From: an uncultured Curvibacter sp.
GTDB taxonomy: Bacteria > Pseudomonadota > Gammaproteobacteria > Burkholderiales > Burkholderiaceae_C
Reading direction: 5' to 3'
Length of the DNA stretch: 64,000 nucleotides
NCBI GenBank assembly: GCA_903828535.1
Contig: CAIKMN010000003.1
Span: 186,001-250,000 of the forward strand
Position 1 is the stretch's first letter. Each line of letters starts with the position of its first letter. The translations under genes were made by a program, and so were the position numbers. Under the pieces are notes generated by a model. It was not told the origin of the DNA, searched no databases, and was given only the letters and a program-made list of their open reading frames with translations. Below, piece after piece: positions 1 to 9,686 of this stretch.

Positions 1-1553
1 TGACAACCCCGACTCAAAATTCCAACCTGTTCAACGCCATCCGTTCCGCCTTCCCTGAAGACCTCAGCGCCGTGGCGGTGGAGGCTGACAACGGCAAAAC
101 CTACAGCTGGGCCGACTTGGATGCACAGTCCGCGCAAATGGCCAATTTACTGGCTTCTTTGAACCTGCCGGCGGGCTCTCGGGTCGCGGTGCAGGTTGAA
201 AAATCGGTCGAGGCCATGATGTTGTACTTGGCGACTTTGCGAACCGGTTTGGTTTTTTTGCCCCTTAACACCGCCTATCAAAGCGCTGAAATGGCTTATT
301 TCATTGGCAACGCGGAGCCCGGAGTGCTGGTCTGCACGTCGAAGAATTTACCTTGGGTCAGTGAGTTGGCAAAGGCGGCCGGTACGCAACACGTCTGGAC
401 CCTGGACGACAACCAAACCGGCACTTTGCTGGAATCGGCCAAAGCACAAAGCCCCGTTCACACCCCGGTCGTCAGTGCCTCAGAAGAACTGGCCGCCATC
501 CTCTACACCAGTGGCACGACAGGTCGCAGCAAAGGCGCGATGCTCAGCCATGGCAACTTGCTCAGCAATGCACAAACTTTGAAGCACTATTGGGGTTGGC
601 AACAGGGTGATGTGCTGATCCATGCACTGCCGATTTTTCACGTGCATGGCTTGTTTGTGGCCATTCATGGCGCTTTGTTGAATGGCAGCAAGATGATTTG
701 GTTGTCAAAGTTTGACCCCAAGGTCGTCCTCGCGCATCTGCCCAATGCGACCGTGTTCATGGGCGTCCCCACGCTCTATGTCCGCTTACTTGGTGAAGCC
801 GGTTTGACCCGTGAAGCCACTCAAAACATGCGCCTGTTTGTGGCCGGCTCGGCCCCGTTATTGACCGAAACGTTCAAAGAATGGCAAGACCGCACCGGCC
901 ACACCATTTTGGAGCGCTACGGCATGAGCGAAACGGGCATGCTGACCTCCAACCCCTATGCCTTGGACGACCGATACGCCGAGTCCGAGCGCCGTGGGGG
1001 CACGGTGGGCTTTCCGTTGCCCGGCGTGACTTTGCGCGTACAGGACGACGAGGGCGCCACCTTGGGCGTCGATGACATTGGGGGCATTCAGGTCAAAGGC
1101 CCGAATGTGTTCCAAGGCTATTGGCGCATGCCCGAAAAAACCGCCGAAGAATTCACTTCAGACGGGTATTTCAAAACCGGTGACGTGGGCAAGGTCGACG
1201 CCCGGGGCTATGTGCAAATTGTTGGCCGCGCCAAAGACTTGATCATCAGCGGGGGCTACAACGTTTACCCCGCTGAAATTGAAAGTTACATGAACGACAT
1301 GCCCGGCGTGGCTGAAAGCGCCTTGGTTGGCGTTCCACACCCTGATTTCGGAGAAGTCGGCGTGGCCGTGGTGATCGCCAAACCCGGCGCTGACTTGCAA
1401 GCCGATGCGTTGATTGGGGCCCTCAAATCGCAAGTGGCAAACTTCAAAGTGCCTAAAAAATGCTTCGTCCTCAATGAGTTGCCCCGCAATGCCATGGGCA
1501 AGGTGCAAAAGAACCTGCTGCGTGATCAATACAAAGGGTTGTTCCAAATTTAA
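1..1553 (+). CDS. matB: Malonyl-CoA synthetase MatB (5' end just outside window)
   Basis: ANL-superfamily acyl-CoA ligase that makes malonyl-CoA (or methylmalonyl-CoA) from the free diacid, ATP and CoA in the cytosol. The frame is open from the first base: the first two bases (TG) would complete an ATG whose A is one base before the window, adding 24 residues (MTTPTQNSNL...) before the internal GTG at 72 and giving about 517 residues. The AMP-binding motif YTSGTTGRSKGA is near residue 170, the ERYGMSETGM adenylation motif lies mid-protein, and the C-terminal hinge GRAKDLIISGGYNVYP and PRNAMGKVQK (catalytic Lys) are intact. The segment KGPNVFQGYWRMPEKT is typical of MatB, which separates it from general fatty-acyl ligases. 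Its operon partners lie upstream, out of view. Confidence 0.88.
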   Translation, partial: TTPTQNSNLFNAIRSAFPEDLSAVAVEADNGKTYSWADLDAQSAQMANLLASLNLPAGSRVAVQVEKSVEAMMLYLATLRTGLVFLPLNTAYQSAEMAYFIGNAEPGVLVCTSKNLPWVSELAKAAGTQHVWTLDDNQTGTLLESAKAQSPVHTPVVSASEELAAILYTSGTTGRSKGAMLSHGNLLSNAQTLKHYWGWQQGDVLIHALPIFHVHGLFVAIHGALLNGSKMIWLSKFDPKVVLAHLPNATVFMGVPTLYVRLLGEAGLTREATQNMRLFVAGSAPLLTETFKEWQDRTGHTILERYGMSETGMLTSNPYALDDRYAESERRGGTVGFPLPGVTLRVQDDEGATLGVDDIGGIQVKGPNVFQGYWRMPEKTAEEFTSDGYFKTGDVGKVDARGYVQIVGRAKDLIISGGYNVYPAEIESYMNDMPGVAESALVGVPHPDFGEVGVAVVIAKPGADLQADALIGALKSQVANFKVPKKCFVLNELPRNAMGKVQKNLLRDQYKGLFQI

Positions 1554-1577
1554 GAGGTCATCGCCTATAGTTGTTTT

Positions 1578-1913
1578 GTGATTCAACGTCTTGGCCTCTT
1601 TCTTCTGTTGACTTTTTCTTTGCTGTTCTCCCAGCAAGGCTTGGTTTTGCACGAGTTGAAGCACCATGATCATCTGTCTTCGAACTCACTTCAAACACAA
1701 ACCAAGCGTTTTGAGATAGAACAACCCAATTCAACATTGGGGGCCCTTTGTGATCTTTGCTTGGCCTTTGCGACTCTGGCATCCGGGCTGCTGCCCAGCG
1801 GGACAGGCGTTTGCATTCAGCTGCCCTCTGAGGTCCTTCAACAAGCATTTTCTTTGCCATGGCCGCTTGACAATTCAAGACACCCCCCTAACCGAGGTCC
1901 CCCGAATTCCTGA
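1578..1913 (+). CDS. Small His/Cys-motif membrane or exported protein
   Basis: 111 residues, with a GTG start as the only reasonable in-frame start. The N-terminus (residues 4-24) is a strongly hydrophobic helix that could be a signal peptide or anchor. It is followed at once by HELKHHDH (H25, H29, H30, H32) and later by CDLC (C58, C61) inside a second hydrophobic stretch. This looks like the small metal-associated proteins (DUF2946-like) often found beside outer-membrane receptors, but I cannot assign a named family with certainty. The C-terminal 35 residues are Pro/Ser-rich and uninformative. It sits 24 bases after matB and 64 bases before a TonB receptor with similar low GC, so a shared role in metal or metallophore uptake is an inference. 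Confidence 0.62.
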   Translation: MIQRLGLFLLLTFSLLFSQQGLVLHELKHHDHLSSNSLQTQTKRFEIEQPNSTLGALCDLCLAFATLASGLLPSGTGVCIQLPSEVLQQAFSLPWPLDNSRHPPNRGPPNS

Positions 1914-1931
1914 AACCCCATGAGGACTGTT

Positions 1932-1967
1932 CAAGCGTTCCTGGCATCGCTTGTTTCATCTTTTTTT
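1932..1967 (+). terminator. Hairpin plus T-run between the small His/Cys gene and the TonB receptor
   Basis: CAAGCG (1932-1937) pairs perfectly with CGCTTG (1948-1953) across a 10-base loop. It is followed by TTT, CATC, then seven T residues (1961-1967). The form is that of an intrinsic terminator or attenuator. It lies in the 64-base gap and ends directly before the AGG that serves as ribosome binding site for the receptor. The 6-bp stem is short, so efficiency may be partial. Confidence 0.5.
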
Positions 1968-1977
1968 AGGAATCAGA

Positions 1978-4095
1978 ATGCCCCTGTTTTCAAAGCGCAG
2001 TTTGTCCCTGTGTTTGCTGGCTGCAGTGCCTCTTTTTTCTGAGGCACAAACTTTAAACCCCAACGATTCGTCGACTGAGTTGACGTCGATTGCCGTCACT
2101 GCGAAAAAGTTAGACGCTGCCCGCAACAGCCTCTCTCCTTCCATTGGCAGTTCTCAATTCACTTTTGATCAGTCCGATTTGGAGGCCCTTCCATTGGGGG
2201 CCAGCACCCCTCTCAATCAAGTCCTGCTTCAAGCACCTGGGGTCGTTCAAGATGCCTATGGCCAACTCCACATTCGAGGGGATCATGCCAATGTGCAATA
2301 CCGAATCGACGGCGTGATGATCCCAGAGCCCATTACAGGATTTGGTCCCGCGCTGGATACTCGATTTGCCAATCAAATCGAATTGTTAACGGGGGCCCTT
2401 CCGGCTCAATACGGCTATCGAACTGCAGGGGTTATCAACATCACGACCCAAGGACTTGAGAGTGAGCCTGGCGGAGAGGTGGGCGCCGTATTCGGAACCG
2501 TCAAGCACCAAGAGCTCAATGGCACTCTTAGCGGGGGTGAAGCAGGATGGCATTATTTTGTTTCGGCTTCTGCCCTACAGAATAACTTAGGCATTGAAAA
2601 CCCCACTGCCAGCAAATATCCTTTGCATGATCACACGGTTCAAGACAAAGAATTTGGCTATTTGTCCTATGTCATCGACCCCACCAGTCGGCTCAGCTTC
2701 GTGGCGGGCTATTCAGAATCCAGCTTTCAAATTCCAAACCTGCAGGGTCAAGTCCCAGCGTTCAAACTGCTCAACAGCGGCCCGCTCGCCTCTGCTTTTT
2801 TAAATGCCAACCAAAACGAATTGAATCAGTTCGAGGTCATGACCTACCAACGTACCCGATGGGGCGACTGGGATTTTCAAGCGTCGCTTTTTCACAGGCG
2901 CAGTGAAGTGAATTACGCGCCTGATCCAGTGGGTGACCTGACCTACTTTGGCATTGCAAGTCAGATTCACCACCAAGACGAGGTGATTGGCACTCAGATT
3001 GACAGCCGTTATGCCTTGAATCAGCACCACACCTTCAGAGCCGGGTTGTTCGCTCAACGAGACCAGATGCGAATTAACAACAACTCTGCGGTTTTTCCGG
3101 CTGATGTGAATGGCCATCAAACCAGTTTGGTGCCGATGTCTCTGGTCGATAACGCCTCTGTTAATGGCTATCTGGCGGGCGTCTATCTCCAAGATGAATG
3201 GAAATTACGCCCAGAACTCACGTTGAATTACGGGGTCCGATACGACCAAGTCAACACAGTGACCCACGAGCAACAATGGAGCCCCCGTTTGGGGGCCGTT
3301 TACGATTTAACCGAATCCACGCGACTCCATGCAGGTTTTGCCCGCTATTTCACCCCGCCTCCAACAGAAAAAATCAGCACCACCTCTGTCGCCTTGTTTG
3401 CCAACACAACCAATGCCCTTCCCTCAGATGCCAACACAACTGTCAAAGCGGAGCGGTCCAACTACTTTGATATTGGCATTTCTTCCGTTCTCTTGCCCCA
3501 CTTAACGGTTGGTTTAGACGCTTATGGACGCGAAGTTAAAAACCTCCAGGATGAAGGCCAATTTGGCAATGCCCTCATTTATTCGGCATTTAACTATGCG
3601 CAAGGCAAAGTGACTGGGATCGAGTTAACAGCCCATTACCACCAAAAAGATTTTTCAGCTTATGCGAATTTGTCTCGCTCTCAGGCCATGGGCAAAAATG
3701 TGTCGACAGGTCAGTTTAATTTTTCTTCAGAAAAACTGGACTACATTTCTCAAAACTGGGTTCACCTAGACCACGACCAATCGGTGACGGGTTCGGGGGG
3801 CATCAGCTACAAGAAAAGTGGCGTCAGCTACTTTCTCGATGCGATTTTCGGCACTGGATTGCGAAATGGCTTTGCAAACACGGGGCATTTGCCCGCTTAT
3901 ACGCAGGTGAATTTGGCTTTAGCCAACCCTTGGGAAAGTCGATTTTTAGGAAAACTGGACACACGCGTCTCGGTCTTAAATGCCTTTGACCGTGTTTACC
4001 AACTCCGGGATGGCTCAGGCATTGGCCTGGGGGCACCGCAATTTGGCCAGCGAAGGACGCTGTATTTGAGTTTGTCCAGGTCTTTCAGCTCATGA
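1978..4095 (+). CDS. TonB-dependent outer-membrane receptor
   Basis: 705 residues. I chose ATG 1978 because an AGGAA lies about 5 bases upstream and the product then opens with a clean signal peptide (MPLFSKRSLSLCLLAAVPLFSEAQ). A TonB-box-like LTSIAVTA follows, then the plug domain (RGDHANVQYRIDGV, QYGYRTAGVINITT) and a long beta-barrel ending in aromatic/Ser residues. The mature protein carries several His clusters (LHDHTVQ, HYHQKD, HLDHDQ). The substrate is unknown; the adjacent His/Cys protein suggests a metal or metal chelate. Base composition is lower in GC than its neighbours: hand counts of lines 2581 and 2641 give 25/60 and 29/60 G+C, against 39/60 at 15421. This is compatible with acquisition by transfer. 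Confidence 0.85.
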   Translation: MPLFSKRSLSLCLLAAVPLFSEAQTLNPNDSSTELTSIAVTAKKLDAARNSLSPSIGSSQFTFDQSDLEALPLGASTPLNQVLLQAPGVVQDAYGQLHIRGDHANVQYRIDGVMIPEPITGFGPALDTRFANQIELLTGALPAQYGYRTAGVINITTQGLESEPGGEVGAVFGTVKHQELNGTLSGGEAGWHYFVSASALQNNLGIENPTASKYPLHDHTVQDKEFGYLSYVIDPTSRLSFVAGYSESSFQIPNLQGQVPAFKLLNSGPLASAFLNANQNELNQFEVMTYQRTRWGDWDFQASLFHRRSEVNYAPDPVGDLTYFGIASQIHHQDEVIGTQIDSRYALNQHHTFRAGLFAQRDQMRINNNSAVFPADVNGHQTSLVPMSLVDNASVNGYLAGVYLQDEWKLRPELTLNYGVRYDQVNTVTHEQQWSPRLGAVYDLTESTRLHAGFARYFTPPPTEKISTTSVALFANTTNALPSDANTTVKAERSNYFDIGISSVLLPHLTVGLDAYGREVKNLQDEGQFGNALIYSAFNYAQGKVTGIELTAHYHQKDFSAYANLSRSQAMGKNVSTGQFNFSSEKLDYISQNWVHLDHDQSVTGSGGISYKKSGVSYFLDAIFGTGLRNGFANTGHLPAYTQVNLALANPWESRFLGKLDTRVSVLNAFDRVYQLRDGSGIGLGAPQFGQRRTLYLSLSRSFSS

Positions 4096-4220
4096 ACCCA
4101 CTCCCAGTTCGCTTCGAGGTGGTTGGCGTGGCCGATTTTGATTGGCTTGATTAGTACAATGCAAAGTCTTTGCCAGCGGGGGGCGTTTGCACCTGGGGGC
4201 TTGATTTACTAGGAATTTTT

Positions 4221-5315
4221 ATGAGCCTCCAATGTGGCATCGTGGGTTTGCCCAACGTCGGCAAATCCACCCTTTTTAATGCGCTGACCAAGGCGGGTAT
4301 TGCCGCTGAAAACTACCCTTTTTGCACCATTGAACCGAATGTAGGCACTGTGGAAGTGCCTGATCCGCGCCTAGATCAACTGGCCAAAATCATCTCGCCC
4401 GAGCGCATTGTTCCGGCCATTGTGGAGTTTGTTGACATCGCCGGTTTGGTGGCCGGTGCCAGTCAAGGTGAAGGGTTGGGCAACCAGTTTTTGGCGCACA
4501 TCCGAGAAACCGATGCCATCGTCAACGTGGTGAGGTGCTTTGAAGACGACAACGTGATTCATGTGGCGGGCAAGGTCGATCCGATTGCGGACATCGAAGT
4601 CATCCAAACCGAGTTGTGTTTGGCCGACATGACCACCGTTGAAAAAAGCCTGCACCGCTACAACAAAGCGGCTCGTTCGGGCAACGACAAAGAAGCCGCC
4701 AAGCTGGTGGCCTTGCTGACCCGTTTGCAAGCGGTGTTGGACCAAGGTAAACCCGCCCGCAGTTTGGAGTTCAGTAAAGAAGAGCAAGTGTTGCTCAAGC
4801 CCTTGTGCCTGATCACTGCCAAACCCGCCATGTTCGTCGGGAATGTGAGTGAGGACGGTTTTGAAAATAACCCTTTGCTCGAGCGTCTGAAAGAATATGC
4901 AGCGGGCCAGAATGCGCCCGTGGTGGCCATTTGCGCCAAGATGGAAGCCGACATGGCGGACATGGAAGACGATGACAAAGCCATGTTCTTGGCCGAGCTC
5001 GGTCAAGACGAACCTGGCCTGAACCGTTTGATTCGCGCCGCCTTCCGCTTGCTGGGCTTGCAAACCTACTTCACTGCCGGCGTGAAAGAAGTGCGCGCCT
5101 GGACCATCCGCATCGGAGACACCGCCCCGCAAGCCGCCGGCGTGATTCACGGTGATTTTGAGCGTGGCTTCATTCGCGCTCAAACCATTGCATTTGAAGA
5201 CTTCATTGCGCTCGGGGGTGAACAAGCCGCCAAAGACGCCGGCAAGATGCGTGCCGAAGGCAAGGAATACGTCGTCAAAGACGGCGATGTGCTGAATTTC
5301 TTATTCAACGTTTAA
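4221..5315 (+). CDS. ychF: Redox-regulated ATPase YchF (OLA1/Obg-like)
   Basis: 364 residues, the usual family length. ATG 4221 was chosen over the upstream in-frame start at 4170 because the family begins directly with the P-loop: [17 protein letters not shown] (residues 1-17). The G-domain is interrupted by a helical insertion, and the TGS domain is at the C-terminus, ending [13 protein letters not shown]. YchF proteins bind ATP in preference to GTP and associate with ribosomes; the bacterial forms dampen oxidative-stress responses. Upstream, TACAAT at 4155-4160 could be a -10 element, but no convincing -35 is visible. Confidence 0.95.
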   Translation: MSLQCGIVGLPNVGKSTLFNALTKAGIAAENYPFCTIEPNVGTVEVPDPRLDQLAKIISPERIVPAIVEFVDIAGLVAGASQGEGLGNQFLAHIRETDAIVNVVRCFEDDNVIHVAGKVDPIADIEVIQTELCLADMTTVEKSLHRYNKAARSGNDKEAAKLVALLTRLQAVLDQGKPARSLEFSKEEQVLLKPLCLITAKPAMFVGNVSEDGFENNPLLERLKEYAAGQNAPVVAICAKMEADMADMEDDDKAMFLAELGQDEPGLNRLIRAAFRLLGLQTYFTAGVKEVRAWTIRIGDTAPQAAGVIHGDFERGFIRAQTIAFEDFIALGGEQAAKDAGKMRAEGKEYVVKDGDVLNFLFNV

Positions 5316-5384
5316 GCGGCCTTTTCGCTGTAAACCACGTCACTGAGGCGCGCGCTTCGAGCGATACAATCGTGCCTCTTTTTT

Positions 5385-6446
5385 ATGCAAATCGGTCAGC
5401 ACACCCTTCCCAATAACCTGTTTGTCGCGCCCATGGCGGGCGTGACCGACCGGCCTTTTCGCATGCTTTGCAAGCGCTTGGGCGCGGGCTATGCGGTCAG
5501 CGAAATGGTGACTTCGCGCCCCGATTTGTGGCACAGCCTCAAGACCTCACGTCGCGCCAATCATGCGGGCGAATCCGCGCCGATCGCGGTGCAAATCGCC
5601 GGTACCGAGGCGCAGATGATGGCCGATGCGGCACGTCATAACATCGACAACGGGGCCCAGATCATCGACATCAACATGGGCTGTCCCGCCAAAAAAGTTT
5701 GTAATAAATGGGCCGGGTCGGCCTTGATGCAAGACGAAGCGTTGGCGGTTTCCATCGTCGCCGCCGTGGTGGAAGCCTGCGCGCCGCACGGTGTTCCAGT
5801 CACCTTGAAGATGCGCACGGGTTGGTGTCAAGCCCATCAAAACGCCTTGACCTTGGCTTTGGCCTTTGAGCAGGTAGGGGTGCAAATGCTGACCGTGCAT
5901 GGCCGCACCCGAGAGCAGGGCTACAGCGGTCAAGCCGAATACAACACCATCGCGGCGGTGAAAGCGGCCGTCCGTATTCCCGTGGTCGCCAATGGGGACA
6001 TCGATTCCCCGCAAAAAGCCCAGCAGGTGTTGGCCGAGACCGGCGCCGACGCCATCATGGTGGGCCGGGCGGCGCAAGGGCGCCCTTGGATTTTTCGGGA
6101 AATCGACCACTTTTTACAGCACGGCACCGTCATGGCGCCGCCCTTGGTGGCGGAGGTGCGTCGATTGCTGTTGGAACATTTGCAAGACCACTACAGTCTC
6201 TACGGCGAATCGGTGGGCGTGCGCAGCGCGCGCAAGCACATTGGCTGGTATGTCCACGCCCTGCCAGGATGCCAAGCCTTTAGAGCGCGCATGAATGCCC
6301 TCGACAGCACGGTAAAGCAATGGGCAGCAGTGGCCGACTATTTTGATGAATTGAGTCAGTGCATGGACCGATTGCCCAAGCCCGACCAAAGCGATATCCT
6401 TCACAAAAAAACAACGAGACATGCCCCTTCGGCGACCCTTTCATGA
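5385..6446 (+). CDS. dusB: tRNA-dihydrouridine synthase B
   Basis: 353 residues. FMN- and NADPH-dependent enzyme that reduces specific uridines in the tRNA D-loop. It shows the N-terminal VAPMAGVTDRPFR, the catalytic-Cys motif NMGCPAKKV, the LTVHGRTREQGYSG and NGDI motifs, and the flavin phosphate site IMVGRAAQGRPW of the TIM barrel, then a helical C-terminal RNA-binding domain. The gene overlaps fis by four bases (ATGA, 6443-6446). The dusB-fis arrangement is the classical one known from enterobacteria, where both are cotranscribed. The C-terminal 15 or so residues are divergent and probably unstructured. Confidence 0.95.
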   Translation: MQIGQHTLPNNLFVAPMAGVTDRPFRMLCKRLGAGYAVSEMVTSRPDLWHSLKTSRRANHAGESAPIAVQIAGTEAQMMADAARHNIDNGAQIIDINMGCPAKKVCNKWAGSALMQDEALAVSIVAAVVEACAPHGVPVTLKMRTGWCQAHQNALTLALAFEQVGVQMLTVHGRTREQGYSGQAEYNTIAAVKAAVRIPVVANGDIDSPQKAQQVLAETGADAIMVGRAAQGRPWIFREIDHFLQHGTVMAPPLVAEVRRLLLEHLQDHYSLYGESVGVRSARKHIGWYVHALPGCQAFRARMNALDSTVKQWAAVADYFDELSQCMDRLPKPDQSDILHKKTTRHAPSATLS

Positions 6447-6679
6447 CCCCCCAAAACATTGAAACTTGCATCCGCGAAAAATTAGAAAACTACTTTCGCG
6501 ATCTGGAGGGTGAAACCCCCCATCACCTGCATGACATGGTGATTCGCCTGGTCGAAAAACCCGTGCTCGAATTGGTCATGCAAAAGGCCGACAACAACCA
6601 GTCACGCGCTGCCGAATGGTTGGGCCTGAACCGAAATACCCTGCGCAAGAAGTTGGTCGAACACGGACTGATTGCCTAA
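6443..6679 (+). CDS. fis: Fis-family DNA-binding protein
   Basis: 78 residues starting at the ATG that overlaps the dusB stop. The C-terminal helix-turn-helix AAEWLGLNRNTLRKKLVEHGL is nearly identical in pattern to Fis and to the NtrC C-terminal domain. The N-terminal half is the short dimerising arm typical of the compact betaproteobacterial Fis. It is a nucleoid-associated protein that bends DNA and tunes growth-dependent promoters. The purH gene follows after 21 bases, so dusB-fis-purH probably form one transcript. Confidence 0.92.
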   Translation: MTPQNIETCIREKLENYFRDLEGETPHHLHDMVIRLVEKPVLELVMQKADNNQSRAAEWLGLNRNTLRKKLVEHGLIA

Positions 6680-6700
6680 ATTTATTTTTCATTTATAGCC

Positions 6701-8323
6701 ATGAACGCACTTCTATCCGTCTCTGACAAAACCGGCATTGTTGAACTGGCCAAGCGCCTGAACGCCTTGGGTATTCGCTTGCTGTCCACGGGCGGCACCG
6801 CCAAATTGCTGGCTGAACAAGGCTTGCCGGTGACGGAAGTGGCCGAAGTCACGGGCTTCCCAGAAATGCTCGACGGCCGCGTCAAAACCCTGCACCCCAA
6901 GGTGCATGGCGGCTTGTTGGCGCGCCGCGATTTGCCCGAGCACATGGCGGCTTTGGCGACGCACGGCATTGACACCATTGACATCTTGGTGGTCAACCTC
7001 TATCCCTTTGAGGCGACAGTTGCCAAGCCGGGCTGCACCTTGGCCGATGCGATTGAAAACATCGACATTGGTGGCCCCGCCATGGTTCGCAGCGCCGCTA
7101 AAAATTGGCAAGATGTGGCGGTCTTGACCGACGCGTCGCAATACGCTGGCGTCATCGCCGAGTTGCAGCAGGGGCAAAAAATCAGCGACGCCACCCGCTT
7201 CGTTTTGTCGGTAGCTGCCTTCAACCGCATCAGCCAATACGATGGGGCCATCAGCGACTATTTGTCCTCGATTCAATTGAGCGCGGAGGTGTTGAATGGC
7301 GCTGCCCTTGAATCTGAAAAAGCCCCCGAACGATCGGTCTTTCCCAGTCAAAGCAATGGCCGTTTCATCAAGCTGCAAGACCTGCGCTACGGCGAAAACC
7401 CGCACCAAGCCGCCGCTTATTACCGCGACCTTCACCCCGCCCCCGGCTCTTTGGTGACCGGCCAGCAAGTGCAAGGAAAAGAACTGAGCTACAACAACCT
7501 CGCCGATGCCGACGCGGCCTGGGAGTGCGTGAAGAGTTTTGACGCGCCCGCCTGCGTCATCGTGAAGCATGCCAATCCTTGCGGCGTTGCTGTGGGGGCC
7601 AACCCCTTGGAGGCCTACAGCAAGGCCTTTCAAACCGACCCGACTTCTGCCTTTGGCGGCATCATCGCTTTCAACCGGGTGGTGGACGGCCTCGCCGCTC
7701 AAGAAGTGGCGAAACAATTTGTCGAAGTGTTAATGGCTCCCGACTTCACGATTGAGGCCTTGGAGGTATTCAAAAACAAGGCCAATGTGCGTTTGCTCAA
7801 AATTGAATTGCCGGCATCGCTCAAGTCGGGTGCCACGCCTTGGGACCGTGGTCAGAACGCGACCGATATCAAACGCATTGGGTCAGGGCTTTTGATCCAA
7901 ACCGCCGATGACCACGAATTGTCTTTGGGCGACTTGAAGGTCGTGACCCAGCTTCATCCCAGCCCCGAACAGTTGCAGGATTTGCTGTTCGCATGGAAAG
8001 TGGCCAAGTTCGTCAAGAGCAACGCCATTGTGTTTTGCAAAGACGGCATGACCATGGGCGTCGGCGCTGGCCAAATGAGCCGCTTGGATTCGGCCCGCAT
8101 TGCCAGCATCAAGGCCGGCCATGCCCACCTGAGTTTGCAAGGCACGGTGGTGGCCAGCGACGCCTTCTTCCCTTTCCGCGATGGCCTGGATGTGGTGGTC
8201 GATGCGGGGGCCACTTGCGTCATTCAACCGGGCGGCTCCCTGCGGGACCCAGAAGTCATTGACGCCGCCAATGAGCGCGGTGTGGCGATGGTTTTCAGTG
8301 GCGTTCGCCACTTCCGACATTAA
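6701..8323 (+). CDS. purH: Bifunctional AICAR formyltransferase/IMP cyclohydrolase
   Basis: 540 residues. It carries out the last two steps of de novo IMP synthesis. The N-terminal IMP cyclohydrolase (MGS-like) domain begins [18 protein letters not shown] and carries [15 protein letters not shown]. The C-terminal transformylase domain carries the AICAR-binding [18 protein letters not shown] and the C-terminal [11 protein letters not shown]. It closes the dusB-fis-purH group. It converges with hemL, with a 32-base gap. Confidence 0.97.
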   Translation: MNALLSVSDKTGIVELAKRLNALGIRLLSTGGTAKLLAEQGLPVTEVAEVTGFPEMLDGRVKTLHPKVHGGLLARRDLPEHMAALATHGIDTIDILVVNLYPFEATVAKPGCTLADAIENIDIGGPAMVRSAAKNWQDVAVLTDASQYAGVIAELQQGQKISDATRFVLSVAAFNRISQYDGAISDYLSSIQLSAEVLNGAALESEKAPERSVFPSQSNGRFIKLQDLRYGENPHQAAAYYRDLHPAPGSLVTGQQVQGKELSYNNLADADAAWECVKSFDAPACVIVKHANPCGVAVGANPLEAYSKAFQTDPTSAFGGIIAFNRVVDGLAAQEVAKQFVEVLMAPDFTIEALEVFKNKANVRLLKIELPASLKSGATPWDRGQNATDIKRIGSGLLIQTADDHELSLGDLKVVTQLHPSPEQLQDLLFAWKVAKFVKSNAIVFCKDGMTMGVGAGQMSRLDSARIASIKAGHAHLSLQGTVVASDAFFPFRDGLDVVVDAGATCVIQPGGSLRDPEVIDAANERGVAMVFSGVRHFRH

Positions 8324-8326
8324 GGC

Positions 8327-8367
8327 CAAATGACCAAAACCAAGGCGCTGCTTTTTTAGGCCATTTG
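8327..8367. other. Dyad between convergent purH and hemL
   Basis: CAAATGACC (8327-8335) can pair with GGCCATTTG (8359-8367) over nine positions with one G-U pair; the loop holds TTTTTT (8352-8357). It spans the hemL stop codon. It may act as a bidirectional transcript end, but the T-run lies in the loop rather than after the stem, so this is not a canonical intrinsic terminator. Confidence 0.3.
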
Positions 8368-9666
8368 CTCAAACACGACTTTGGCGGCTGCAATGGTTTC
8401 TTCGATGTCGGCGGCGGTGTGGGCGCTGCTCACGAACCCGGCTTCATATAAAGCAGGGGCAATGTAGACCCCCCGCTCGAGCAGGCCATGGAAAAGGGCG
8501 TTGAACTTCGCGCCGTCGCTTTTCATGACTTCGCCGTAATTGGTGGGCAGTTGATTCAGCAAGAAAAAGCCAAACATGCCGCCTTGGCAATCCGCACTGA
8601 AGGGCACGCCCGCGGCGTCTGCAGCGGCCTTCAGGCCGTCGACCAGGCTTTGGGTGCGCGCCGACAAGGCGTCAAAGAAACCCGGTTTTTTGATTTCACG
8701 CAGGGTGGCCAATCCGCAAGCCGTGGCCACGGGGTTGCCTGACAGCGTGCCCGCTTGGTAAACCGGTCCGAGTGGCGCCAGCTGCTCCATCACCGCACGA
8801 GAGCCCCCAAATGCCGCCAGTGGCATGCCGCCACCAATCACCTTGCCCAGCACGGTGACGTCGGGTTTGAAACCAGGAAGCGATTGTGCATAAAGGCTTT
8901 GCGCACTGCCCAGCGCCACGCGGAAACCGGTCATGACTTCATCGAACACCAACAGCGCGCCGTACTCGGTGCACAACTCGCGGGCCCGCTTCATGAAGGC
9001 CACGCTGGTGCGCACCAAATTCATGTTGCCTGCAATCGGCTCGATCATCACGCACGCCAGTTTGCGGCCATGCAGGGCGAAGGCTTCCTCAAGTTGGGCG
9101 ATGTTGTTGTATTCCAGCACCAAAGTGTCGCGCACCACTTCGGCGGGCACGCCGGCGCTGGTGGGGTTGCCAAAGGTGGCCAGCCCCGATCCGGCTTTCA
9201 CCAACAAGGCATCGGCGTGGCCGTGGTAGCAGCCTTCAAATTTGATGAATTTGGTGCGGCCGGTGGCACCGCGTGCCAGGCGAATGGCCGTCATGCCGGC
9301 TTCGGTGCCGGAGCTGACCAAACGCACCATGTCCATGGAGGGCACGAGGCTCAAAATTTCTTCAGCGAGTTCAATTTCTCGCTCGGTCGGAGCGCCAAAA
9401 GAAAAACCATCGAGGGCTGCTTTTTGTACGGCTTCCATCACCGCGGGGTGGCCGTGGCCCAAAATCATGGGGCCCCAAGAGCCGATGTAATCAATGAAAC
9501 GTTGGTCGTTGGCGTCCCAAAAGTGCGCCCCTTGGGCGCGTTGCACAAAACGCGGCGTGCCGCCCACGGCGCGGAAAGCCCGAACGGGCGAGTTCACGCC
9601 ACCGGGAATCACGCGCTTGGCTCGTTCGAAAAGGGGAAGATTCAGGTCGGTCAAAACGGGCTCCAT
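8356..9666 (-). CDS. hemL: Glutamate-1-semialdehyde 2,1-aminomutase
   Basis: 436 residues from the ATG at 9666; an in-frame TTG at 9690 overlaps the previous stop and is less likely. It is a PLP-dependent enzyme converting glutamate-1-semialdehyde to 5-aminolevulinate, the first committed haem precursor in the C5 pathway. Diagnostic segments are [41 protein letters not shown] and the PLP-Lys segment [16 protein letters not shown]. It follows the ThiD-like kinase on the same strand by about 20 bases, so the two are probably cotranscribed. Confidence 0.96.
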   Translation of the reverse strand: MEPVLTDLNLPLFERAKRVIPGGVNSPVRAFRAVGGTPRFVQRAQGAHFWDANDQRFIDYIGSWGPMILGHGHPAVMEAVQKAALDGFSFGAPTEREIELAEEILSLVPSMDMVRLVSSGTEAGMTAIRLARGATGRTKFIKFEGCYHGHADALLVKAGSGLATFGNPTSAGVPAEVVRDTLVLEYNNIAQLEEAFALHGRKLACVMIEPIAGNMNLVRTSVAFMKRARELCTEYGALLVFDEVMTGFRVALGSAQSLYAQSLPGFKPDVTVLGKVIGGGMPLAAFGGSRAVMEQLAPLGPVYQAGTLSGNPVATACGLATLREIKKPGFFDALSARTQSLVDGLKAAADAAGVPFSADCQGGMFGFFLLNQLPTNYGEVMKSDGAKFNALFHGLLERGVYIAPALYEAGFVSSAHTAADIEETIAAAKVVFEQMA

Positions 9667-9686
9667 TCCAGTGAAGTCAATGGGGT

